A stretch of DNA of 64,000 nt from assembly GCF_024868665.1 (NCBI RefSeq), contig NC_079901.1:4029300-4093299 (forward strand). The letters are read 5' to 3'. This document shows positions 1-9,097 of the stretch, piece by piece. Numbering within the stretch: the stretch's first letter is position 1; each line of letters opens with the position of its first letter. The position numbers and the translations under genes were made by a program. A model generated the notes under the pieces. It did no database searches, was not told where the DNA came from, and saw only the letters and a list, made by a program, of their open reading frames with translations. Source of the stretch: Triplophysa rosa. Taxonomy: Eukaryota > Chordata > Actinopteri > Cypriniformes > Nemacheilidae.

Positions 1-104
1 AAACTCACTTCATCAGAGAAAGATCACCACTAGAAGTGAATTTTCAGATTTCATGATAATTACTTTTGTTTAAAAGAAAACATAGTTTTTTTGAGTAACA
101 TGGA

Positions 105-722
105 AAAATGTCAATTTGGTGTAAATGTATTGCGTTTTATGGAATTTTACTATTTTAATAAAAAAAATGTGAAAATACTGTTACGTTATACTGCATTTTC
201 CCTGTAAAAATACATTTATTTTTTACAGTGTATAGATAGCATATAATTAATATTTACATTTATCACAAAGAACTGTGAATTCTACATGGTGTAAATAGAA
301 TATATAAGGCAAGTAGTACATGTAGCCGCTGCTAAATTCCACTGGGAAAATATAGACTATATTTGGTGTCAATGTGTGTTTTTTTAAATATTTTTTACAG
401 TTATGATAAAAATGTGATATGGCTGTGAAATTCTAATGGATTTTCAGTAAAAATACACTTTATCCAACTCTGACAATAAAATAAACATGAACATTTGTTA
501 AAGGATATGTCAGGTTAACAATACACAACAATGACTTTAATTTAAAGGAAATAGACGTTTTTTTTCCAGTAACATATTTAATCAGTTAAAGAACAGGCGA
601 CATGTACATTAGGTGTCAATGTATGCATTTTTATGGAATTTCACAGTTCTGATTAAAATGAGATGTTACTGTTAAATTCTACAGTTTTTTCTCTGTAAAA
701 ATACATTTATTTTTTACAGTGT
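105..722. repeat. Three diverged tandem units of about 250 bp
   Basis: Three related blocks start near 105, 355 and 598. Each has a stretch like ggtgtcaatgtatg, then an A/T-rich segment with a gaattt or aaattc core, and ends in a ctgtaaaaatacatttat-type segment. The first and third end in nearly identical ttttttacagtgta. The spacing is close to 250 bp. The units are clearly diverged, so this is an old tandem duplication or a cluster of one MITE family. The acagtgta end resembles common fish MITE termini. No coding potential is visible in positions 1-780. Confidence 0.55.
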
Positions 723-810
723 ACGACTTTTCCCCACATAAACTCCTAATTACTTGAATATTAATAGTTAGTAAGGTAGTTCTTAGGTTTAGGTATTGGG
801 TAGGATTAGG

Positions 811-815
811 GATGT
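811..815. other. Target-site duplication (left) of Gypsy 816-5737
   Basis: gatgt at 811-815 is repeated at 5738-5742, directly outside the LTR ends, which begin TGT and end ACA. Confidence 0.8.
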
Positions 816-1870
816 TGTCAGAGCTCGGGTCTAGCACTACTGGTTTTTGTCTGTCTGGTCCTTTGTTTGTTTCTGTCGAGCATTTGACAGTTGCTATGTG
901 CCCCAGGACCGCGTGTGGGTGGCCCCGCCCCCTTGTTACCTATCACCTACTCTTTGTTTGATTCACCTGGGTTCCTCGTTAACTCTCATTCTCCCCAACT
1001 GGTTTCTCATTTCATCTTCTGATTATCCCCCCTTTTTATTCCCTGTGTGTTCAAGCGTTCTGTGTCAGTCCGTTACTGTTTGTTTTGTGGCGATCGCTGG
1101 CTGTCTCATCCGGTGAGTCGGTCTAGTCTTGTTGTTTGTTGTTTCCAGTTTTATTAATCACCGTGTCTTGTCCAGGCTCCAGTGCTGCTTTCACCCTGTC
1201 CTGTTCTTGCTGCTCCTGCTTTGATTATCTTCGCTACAGACATCAAGTGGCGGCTATCTGCCGAGGATGATCACCGAGGCGAGTCGAGCACTTCTTCTCC
1301 CGGGAAACCTCCGTCCTGGGATTGTATCGTTGCCATCAGCTAACGGACTGTGGCCTGGGTTCGTGACCGCTTTGTACGAATCCTCATCGGGGATTTACCA
1401 TCGCTTACCTCTCTGGTTTCCCAGATGTGACTTTTTCACCGGGCAGCTAACTTTCCCTGGATGGACGGTTGTGGACTGCGCCAACTCCTTCAATCCCTGC
1501 TTGCTGCGGACGTTCAGTGGATTACAATTGGGGGTTCCCCGGTTGCTGCGGACACTCTGTGAATTAACTTTTGGTTTTCCCCACTTGCTGCGGACGTTCA
1601 GTGGATTACAATTGGGGGTTCCCCGGTTGCTGCGGACACTCTGTGAATTAACTTTTGGTTTTCCCCACTTGCTGCGGACGTTCAGTGGAATTATTTTTGG
1701 GGTCTTCCCCCGCTTCCCCCTAACGGTCTATTGGCCGAGCGCTCGAGCCTTTGCCTTTTTCTTTTTTTGGATTTATTCTTTTGTCAGAGACTGTGTTCTG
1801 CCTTGTTCTTGAGTGAGGGATTGACTCATTAAAAACTTCTCGATCCTGCATCTGGCTCCAGTGTCTTACA
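816..1870 (+). repeat. 5' LTR of Gypsy (1055 bp)
   Basis: It begins TGTCAGAGCTCGGG and ends GTGTCTTACA, with gatgt directly before it. Positions 1164-1870 match the 3' LTR at 5066-5737. An 84-bp unit beginning ttgctgcggacgttcag is present in tandem at 1501-1584 and 1585-1668, with a partial third copy from 1669; the 3' LTR has the unit only once. An ORF crossing this region is fortuitous. Confidence 0.9.
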
Positions 1871-1884
1871 GAACGGACTGACCA

Positions 1885-2822
1885 ATGATGGAGTCAGCAG
1901 GATCGGACCCCCTACGCTCCGCCCTTGCCCAACAGGGCGCCTTGCTCGGGCAACAGTCCACGCGTTTAAACACCACTGTCCAGGAAATGGGGGCACTCAG
2001 CTCCCAGATGTCCGAGCTGTTTAGCCGCATGGAGGAGCTCCAGCGTGATCCCACAGCTCGTGCTATCTCTTCCGAACCCCATGCCAATAACCCCCCCCCC
2101 CCCCATTTACAGCGGCGACCCGAATTCGTGCCGAGCCTTATCAAAATGTGCTCTCGTCTTAGCGCTTCAACCACGCCGTTATGCTGATGAAGGATCCAAG
2201 GTGGCATATGTCATTACTCTCCTCTCCGGGACCGCTCGAGACTGGGCAGTGGCGGTATGGGAATCCAATGCGGCCTTCTGCTCACGATTCGAGGATTTCC
2301 GTGGAGAGTTGATCAGCCTTTTACGACCGAACAGCCCAAGGGGATGAGGCGGCCGCCGAACTGGCTCGGCTGATGCAGAAGGGACACTCGGTTACGGACT
2401 ACGCCATTCGGCTCAAGACCCTCGCAGCTGCATGCGACTGGAATGACAGCGCTCTGCGTGCACGCTTCTTGGATGGGTTAGACCACACCATCGCCGATGA
2501 GCTGGCACCTCTAGATTTACCCGCAGGGCTCGACGCGCTGATTAGTCTTTCAGTACGGATTGAGAGCCGATTGTCCCGCCGCCATCAGCACAGCCTTACC
2601 AACCAACCCTGGCGCCCATCACTAGCTAGACGGACCCAAGCACCATCTGATCCTGCCCTCCCCAGGAGTCCACCTCCTGATGTGGAACCCATGCAGCTGG
2701 GCCGCCTACGCCTTACCCCAGTGCAGAAGCAGCAGCGCCTGGTCCAGGGTCTGTGTCTATACTGTGGCAAGCCGGGCCACTTCGCTGTGCAATGTCCGGT
2801 AAAAGCCGGAGCCCGCCAGTAG
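1885..2822 (+). pseudogene. Gypsy gag pseudogene with CCHC knuckle
   Basis: Gag would form the capsid-like particle that packages element RNA. The amino part (1885 to about 2090) is a coiled-coil-like stretch rich in Q, S, M and E. A run of 14 C bases at 2091-2104 is followed by a change of frame, after which the capsid-like part (SGTARDWAVAVWE) reads in the second frame. A further frame change occurs near 2350. The last segment (2373-2822) ends in a CCHC zinc knuckle, CLYCGKPGHFAVQC, typical of nucleocapsid RNA binding. At least two frameshifts make this non-functional. The start at 1885 lies 14 bases after the LTR. Confidence 0.8.
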
Positions 2823-3262
2823 CCCGGAGAGTCCTGGTGGGTGCCATCTCCTCTTCAACCTCTCCCTCGAGTCGGACCCTTCTACTGTGCCGTCTCCAGT
2901 TCCAGGGGGCCATTCATTCTGGGTCTGCTCTCCTCGACTCTGGAGCAGAAGGCAACTTTATTAGCACCGCTGTGGCCAGAGAATGGAGGATTCCGACCAT
3001 TCCCCTGTACCTACTGGTGGAGGCCTGGTCTTTGGCGGGTAGTCGCCTCTCCAGTATCACCCACTTCACCCCTTGTGTGAGTCTGCTTCTTTCTGGCAAC
3101 CACCACGAGAATATTGTGCTGTACGTCCTGGATGCCCCGGGGAACCAGTTAGCTCTGGGGCATCCTTGGCTCGTCCAGCACAATCCTCATGTGGATTGGA
3201 AGACCAGTTCTCTATTAGCCTGGAGCCAATCGTGTCATGTGTCTTGTCTTGGTCTTGCCTAG
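2753..3262 (+). pseudogene. Gypsy aspartic protease region
   Basis: The frame contains ALLDSGAEGNFI, the aspartic-protease active-site motif (D-S-G) of retroelements, followed by a hydrophobic stretch and LALGHPWL, which resembles the conserved G near the end of retroviral-type proteases. It overlaps the end of gag in a different frame. A stop at 3260-3262 separates it from the reverse transcriptase, which continues in the same frame. The enzyme would cut the Gag-Pol polyprotein; here it is a relic. Confidence 0.75.
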
Positions 3263-3274
3263 TCTCCTGTCTCT

Positions 3275-5065
3275 GTGTCCTGTAATCCTCAGGTGCCGCC
3301 CGCTGACCTCTCCGGCATTCCGGTGGAATACCACGATCTCTGCACTGTGTTCTGCAAGTCCCGGGCCACCTCTCTTCCTCCGCATCGCCCATACGACTGC
3401 GCCATTGACCTCCTCCCAGGCTCTTCTCCACCCAAGGGTCGACTTTATTCCCTGTCTGCTCCTGAAAGAGAGGCCATGGACAAATATATTCAAGACTCAC
3501 TCTTGGCAGGGCTCATCCGACACTCGTCTTCCCCGGTGGGTGCAGGGTTCTTCTTCGTTGAGAAGGACGGCTCCCTTCGGCCCTGTATTGATTATTGAGG
3601 TTTGAATGACATTACTGTTAAGAATAGGTATCCCCTACCTCTTATGTCTTCGGCCTTTGAACTTTTACAGGGAGCCCGGGTCTTCACTAAGTTAGACCTC
3701 CGCAACGCATACTACCTCATCCACATTCGGGAAGGGGATGAGTGGAAGACGGCCTTCAATACACCCACAGGACATTACGAGTATTTGGTTCTCCCTTTTG
3801 GTCTAACCAATGCTCCTGCTGTCTTCCAGGACCTCGTCAATAGCGTTCTGGGTGACATGATTAACAAGTTTGTCTTTGTGTACCTAGACGACATTTTAAT
3901 ATTTTCCCCTTCTCTCCAGGCACACACCCAGCATGTTAGACGGGTCCTCCAACGCCTACTGGAGAATCAACTATTTGTTAAGGCAGAGAAGTGCGAATTC
4001 CATGCCAAGTCTGTCACGTTCCTTGGTCACATAATTTCCTCCGACGGTATCAAGGCGGATCCTGACAAGATAAGAGCTGTCACCAAATGGCCTACCCCCG
4101 ACTCTCGTAAGGACCTCCAACAGTTACTGGGTTTCGCCAATTTTTACCGGCGATTCATCGGGAACTTTGGCCTCACTGCAGCGCCCCTTACGGCTTTGAC
4201 CTCCACCAAGGTGCCATTCAGGTGGAATCATGACGCCCAGGTTGCCTTTGATTATTTAAAGTCTCGGTGTGTCTCTGCCCCTGTTTTTTCTGTTCCAGAT
4301 CCTGCCCACCAATTTATTGTCGAGGTCGATGCATCAGATGTCGGGGTGGGCGCAGTTCTGTCTCAACGGTCCCCAGTTGATGGGAAGGTGCACCCCTGCG
4401 CCTTCTACTCACACCGTCTCAGCCCTGCAGCACGCAATTATGACATCGGTAATCGAGAGCTGTTAGCGGTTAGACTGGCGTTGGGTGAGTGGCGTCATTG
4501 GTTGGAGGGAGCAGCGCAGCCCTTCTTGGTCTGGACGGACCATAAGAACCTTGAGTATATCCGTTCGGCCAAGAGGTTGAGCTCGCGCCAGGCCCGCTGG
4601 GCACGCTTCTTTGGCCACTTTAACTTCACCCTCTCGTACCGGCCTTGGTCCAAGAACCTTAAACCTGATGCCCTCTCGCATCTGTTCGAGACCCCCGGGA
4701 GGGAACTTGCGGCCGAAACCGTCCTTCCAAGGATGGTGGTGGTCGGGGCCCTCTCTTGGGGTATCGAGCGGCGAGTGGCAGAGGCCGGTCGAGGGGTGCA
4801 AGTGCCGGCAGAGTGCCCAGCGGGTAGGTTGCCGGTGCCGGCTGCGCTGCGTCCTGAGGTCCTTCGATGGGGCCATTCATCCAGGTTAGTCTGCCATCCA
4901 GGAGTCCGGGGAACGTCGACTGCCATCCGTCAACGTTTCTGGTGGCCGTCCCTGGCCACTGATGTCAGACAGTTCGTGTCGGCCTGCCCCACGTGTGCTC
5001 AATGTAAGCCGCTCAACCACCCTCCCGCTGGTCTGCTCCGTCCCTTGCCCATCCTTACCCGCCCT
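3275..5065 (+). pseudogene. Gypsy pol: RT, RNase H and integrase zinc domain
   Basis: Reverse transcriptase and RNase H copy element RNA into DNA, and integrase inserts it. The frame runs from [11 protein letters not shown] to CIDY, is stopped by TGA at 3596-3598, and continues from 3602. Counting from the Met at 3602, the RT catalytic motif YLDD is at residues 94-97. RNase H motifs [16 protein letters not shown] and [10 protein letters not shown] follow. An H2C2 zinc domain (CHPGVRGT ... CPTCAQCK) starts the integrase. The D-D-E core is absent because the frame enters LTR sequence after about 5065. The tail of the open frame to 5314 is LTR-derived and not real protein. Confidence 0.85.
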
Positions 5066-5737
5066 TGTCTTGTCCAGGCTCCAGTGCTGCTTTCACCCTG
5101 TCCTGTTCTTGCTGCTCCTGCTTTGATTATCTTCGCTACAGACATCAAGTGGCGGCTATCTGCCGAGGAGGATCACCGAGGCGAGTCGAGCACTTCTTTT
5201 CCCGGGAAACCTCCCGTTGAGTTCGCCTACGGATTTTTACAGCCCGAATGTGTGTATGTCGTCCTGGGATTGTATTGTTGCCATCAGCTAACGGACTGTG
5301 GCCTGGGTTCATGACTGCTTTGTACGAATCCTCATCGGGGATTTACCATCGCTTACCTCTGGTTTCCCGGATGTGACTTTTTCACCGGGCAGCTAACTTT
5401 CCCTGGATGGACGGTTGTGGACTGCGCCAACTCCTTCAATCCCCGCTTGCTGCGGACGTTCAGTGGATTACATTTGGGGGTTCCCCGGTTGCTGCGGACA
5501 CTCTGTGAATTAACTTTTGGTTTTCCCCGCTTGCTGCGGACGTTCAGTGGAATTATTTTGGGGGTCTTCCCCCGCTTCCCCCTAACGGTCTATTGGCCGA
5601 GCGCTCGAGCCTTTGCCTTTTTCTTTTTTTGGATTTATTCTTTTGTCAGAGACTGTGTTCTGCCTTGTTCTTGAGTGAGGGATTGACTCATTAAAAACTT
5701 CTCGATCCTGCATCTGGCTCCAGTGTCTTGCATTACA
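5066..5737 (+). repeat. Truncated 3' LTR of Gypsy
   Basis: It matches 1164-1870 of the 5' LTR from tgtcttgtccagg onward and ends cattaca, followed by the duplication gatgt. The first ~348 bp of the LTR are missing. It keeps about 45 bp (near 5215-5260) that the 5' LTR lacks and has a single copy of the 84-bp unit. An AATAAA-like polyadenylation signal is not obvious; aatt/attaaaaac occurs near 5690. Confidence 0.85.
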
Positions 5738-5901
5738 GATGTAGAGTATCGTCATGCAGACTATGTGCTTTATAAGTACTAATAAACAGCCAATATGCCA
5801 ATAATAGGCATGCTAATAACAACTAGTTAATAGTGAGAATTGCCCCCTATACTGAAGTGTTACCAAAAAAATACTGTTTGGATATATGTACATGTATTTT
5901 C

Positions 5902-6135
5902 AGTAACACTTACTATACGGTTCCATTTGTTAACAGTATTCATCTTAATACATTTCAACATTTGCTAATACATGTTTAAACCAATTTGCCTCTGTTCACA
6001 TTAGTTTATGCACAATGAATATGTATTAACTAACATTAACACATATTATTAAAGCTAAATAATATTGTTCTTTGTTTGTTCATAGTAGCTAAAGCATTAA
6101 CAAATGTTAAATAAAACCTTATAGTAAAGTTTTAC
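5902..6135. mobile_element. Short inverted-repeat MITE
   Basis: The left end agtaacacttactatacgg is mirrored by the right end, whose reverse complement is agtaaaactttactataagg. The 234-bp body is A/T-rich with repeated taac/gttaa words and no ORF. The ends resemble a very common fish non-autonomous DNA element. The superfamily is not assigned. Confidence 0.6.
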
Positions 6136-6528
6136 TTAATTTCCTTTCATCATTCCTGCACAATTTGTACTTATTTCTATAGCTTACATATTTTGTTATA
6201 TGTGTATTTTTGTGTTACAGTCTGACCATTGCTTGTTTAGCTGGATTGGGTCATTTGTTATGTTCCCAGGCAAGTCATCCCAGGTTTAGGATGTCCAGCT
6301 AGGACTGCAAGTCACGCAGTTTCTCGACTACATTTCATTGAAATGATTTAATACAAATATTTTTGATACAAACAATGCTTGTATTGCCTTTTGATTCATA
6401 ATGTAATTCTGAAGTATAGTAGTTTTACAATATTAATAACTATAGATTTATATACTTAACTACAGTACTTATAATATATAATAGAAATTGTAATTATTGC
6501 AATAAGTAATAATTAGTAGTAATGTGTC

Positions 6529-6862
6529 TGTAGCAAAGCTCAATAAAACGGAAGGAAGGAGGCAGGAACCGGCGAACAATCAAACATATTTAATCCAAAA
6601 TAAATACACAAAAAATACAAAAAGGAACAAGCCGGCAGCCCCTCGCGGACGACTACCGACAACACGAACATAAACAAAACTTAACTAATGTCCGGGCCCG
6701 GTCCTCTCTCGCCGTCTACTCCTGTCGCTCGGCCTTTTATGCTTCCGATCTCCTCCGTGGGAGATACGAGGCCGGTGTGGCGCCCAGCTGACACTCATTA
6801 TCAATCGCATCACCGGCCTCGCTTCCTCCTCCCACGGCTCTCGTCACGCCTCCCTTGTCACA
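6529..6862 (-). repeat. 3' LTR (left) of the TRIM-like element
   Basis: It begins tgtagcaaagctcaataaaac and ends cttgtcaca on the plus strand. It contains a ~35-bp segment (near 6632-6665, around cctcgcggacgactaccg) that the right LTR lacks but a related solo LTR at 31969-32298 retains, so the right LTR lost it. Confidence 0.85.
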
Positions 6863-7124
6863 TACCCCCATCGCCCCTCACAGGCCGGGGGGTACCCACA
6901 GTCCCAATGGCCCCAGCGCCTGGGGGTATGGACCGATGAGACAAGAGAACGGAGACGGAAGCACCAGGGGCGACAGGGGCGGGAGAGGGAAAAAAATTAG
7001 TCCGGTTCCCCGACATGCTGTCGCTCGGTCCTCAACCAGCCGAGAGGCTCTTCCTCGCAGTGCCATGCGGTGGTACTGGATGCTCCCTCGCTCCTCCTCC
7101 GCCCCCTGGCGGCCTGCGATGGTT

Positions 7125-7460
7125 CCTCCGGATGAGGGCAGCCGGCAGGAAGTCCCCCGCTTCCTGCTCCTCCCCTAAACGGCGGATGGCAGCAGGCTCC
7201 GGCCAATGGCAAGCGGGGCTGACTCCTCCGCTCCCTCCCAGAAGGCAGCCACCCCACCTCAGACCCAGGGGCATGGCAGCGAGGTCCTCATGTCCTGGCG
7301 GCCGGCGGTGGCTCCTCCGACCGAGGGCAGCCGGCAGCAGGTCCCCCGCTTCCTGCTCCGATCCGGCAGACGGTAGCAGGCTCCGGCCCAAGACAAGCGG
7401 GGCTGACCTCTCCGCTCCCTCTTGGACGGCAGCCACCCCACCTCGACCCAGGACACAGCG
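7125..7460. repeat. Two diverged direct repeats inside the TRIM-like element
   Basis: The block around 7125-7265 (gagggcagccggcaggaag ... gcagccaccccacctcag) recurs around 7320-7447 (gagggcagccggcagcag ... gcagccaccccacctcg). The unit length is about 180 bp and both are GC-rich. Confidence 0.7.
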
Positions 7461-7589
7461 CGAGGTCTTCTCCCCACCCGGGCACACGCTCCAGCACCAC
7501 CACATCCCTCGTCCGCGCTGCCTGAACTCTTTGGCACCGCGATCCCCCTCAGCGGCGAGGACTCTTTGACAGCATGTCCTTCCTCCCTC

Positions 7590-7606
7590 CCGGGTTTCGG
7601 CACCAA
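7590..7606 (-). promoter_or_regulatory. Primer-binding site, tRNA-Phe type
   Basis: The plus strand reads cccgggtttcggcacca directly next to the LTR (one extra base between). This equals the 3' end, including CCA, of vertebrate tRNA-Phe(GAA) as I know it, so the minus strand is a standard primer-binding site for reverse transcription. Confidence 0.8.
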
Positions 7607-7907
7607 TGTAGCAAAGCTCAATAAAACGGAAGGAAGGAGGCGGGAACCGGTGAACAATCAAACATATTTAATCCAAAATAAATACACAAAAAATACAAAA
7701 AGGAACAAGCAAACATAAACAAAACTTAACTAATGTCCGGGCCCGGTCCTCTCTCGCCGTCTACTCCTGTCGCTCGGCCTTTTATGCTTCCGATCTCCTC
7801 CGTGGGAGATACGAGGCCGGTGTGGCACCCAGCTGACACTCATTATCAATCGCATGACCGGCCTCGCTTCCTCCTCCCACGGCTCTCGTCACGCCTCCCT
7901 CGTCACA
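7607..7907 (-). repeat. 5' LTR (right) of the TRIM-like element
   Basis: It begins tgtagcaaagctcaataaaac and ends cgtcaca, 301 bp, highly similar to 6529-6862 apart from the ~35-bp deletion. The duplication gtgtc follows. Confidence 0.85.
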
Positions 7908-7912
7908 GTGTC

Positions 7913-9097
7913 AATATAGGTATTACAGTAAATTACAGTATTATAAAAATGCAGTACAAAATACAAAAAGTACCATTTTGTAGCTATACAGTAACATCTA
8001 TTACATTACAGGTACTGTAAATTGAAATACAGTAACTTGCTGGCAACCGTGCTGCCAGTAACTTACTGTAAAAATACAGGGAAATCGTTAACAGTGTGTT
8101 TATATTTTTAGCTTGTTTGTTGAGGGAATTTGTTTTCACAGTCCATAAATTGACAAACACACACTTGTGAAACACAAACAGCAGCCATTACAATTAACCA
8201 AGCTACTGCGTCACAGTATCTGTGCTCATAATATACACTGTTATCAGTTCAAATTAAAAATATCAGATTGTTTGTTACTTGGTTTGATGGTTTTGTTCTC
8301 CATAAAGCTGTGTCTGCATTATTTAATTCTCTGCACAGGTCAGTGCATAACTGGTTTTCAGCATGTGTGGACCATCGACCCAAATCCCACCTCCAACCTC
8401 AGCACTTTTAAAAAGTCAAGGGTCACAAGAGAGCTCACCAGAGTCGTTACAACCTCATTACAGTGTTTTTAATGGCAACCCGAGTCAGGAACAAGCTGTA
8501 AAAGCAGGAAGTACAGTTTGTGTGTGAGAGAGGTTAGATGAAATTAATTGACTGTCAAGCAACTCTTGAATTCTAGCAAATGCACTCAGACTGTGATGAC
8601 TCATATGGCAGAATGGTTTTATGAGGTCCACGTTAATTAACTATCCATTGAGAAATAATGACTACTTATAATAAAACTGAATAACACATTATTGTCTAAT
8701 TATCTCCCTTTTTAAATTCAGGAAATGTTTTACTTATTAATAACACTAAAATGTATTTATTGTAACATTAAAGACCAACTTGATATTTAGCTCACAATTA
8801 ATGTCTAATGACTATCCCCAGAGCCTCCTGATGCTCCTTATAGCTAACCAACACCTTATCTCACCCCAAACCCTAAAATTACAGCCGCAAAGGCAAATTT
8901 AGCTAAAAACGTGAGTTTTATGAGGTGGCAAAGCAACGATAAATGGCTACCCTAACCCTACCCCTAAACCCAACATCACAGGGGCAAAGTCAAATAATAA
9001 CAAAACATACTAATAAGATCGGAATTCACACGAATGAGCCACCTTGTAAAATACAGTAGGTATGAATTCCCATCAGATTCTACTACGTATTAAAATT
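7913..9097. other. Gene-free stretch with MITE debris
   Basis: A/T-rich. At 8025-8065 an imperfect palindrome (cagtaacttgctggcaacc ... gctgccagtaacttactg) resembles the ends of small DNA elements. Around 8820-9050 the ccctaaaccc-type words recall another fish repeat. No ORF has a recognisable domain. Confidence 0.4.

Larger units (their letters stand above)
816..5737 (+). mobile_element. Degenerate Ty3/Gypsy LTR retrotransposon, integrase core deleted
   Basis: The element has LTRs starting TGTCAGAG and ending ACA, a gag region, protease, reverse transcriptase, RNase H and the zinc-binding start of integrase, in Gypsy order. The integrase frame then runs straight into LTR sequence at about 5066. 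This means a deletion removed the integrase catalytic core, the polypurine tract and the first ~348 bp of the 3' LTR. Gag and pol carry frameshifts and stops. The two LTRs also differ by an 84-bp tandem unit and a ~45-bp indel, so the copy is old and dead. Confidence 0.9.
735..5865. repeat. Older dispersed repeat split by the Gypsy element
   Basis: The left piece (about 735-815, taggtattgggtaggatt) and the right piece (5738-5865, agtactaataaacagccaat to agtgttacc) read as one interrupted sequence of a kind I recognise as a frequent fish genomic repeat. The Gypsy element at 816-5737 sits exactly between them, flanked by the 5-bp duplication gatgt. The family name is not assigned. Confidence 0.5.
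6529..7907 (-). mobile_element. TRIM-like non-coding LTR element (minus strand)
   Basis: Two similar LTRs (6529-6862, 7607-7907) bracket a 744-bp GC-rich interior. Perfect 5-bp duplications gtgtc flank it (6524-6528 and 7908-7912). Next to the right LTR, reading on the minus strand, is TGGTGCCGAAACCCGGGA, which matches the complement of the 3' end of vertebrate tRNA-Phe, so the right LTR is the 5' LTR. No gag or pol domain is recognisable in the interior. It contains two diverged direct repeats of about 180 bp. Long proline/arginine/glycine-rich ORFs here are composition effects. It must be mobilised in trans. Confidence 0.85.

Noticed and set aside
847..1812. ORFs of 89 and 181 codons in the 5' LTR
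   Set aside because: They lie in LTR non-coding sequence, and the longer one exists only because of the 84-bp tandem unit.
6688..7718. Several long ORFs on both strands in 6688-7718
   Set aside because: GC-rich TRIM interior; open on several frames at once, proline/arginine-rich, and with no domain.
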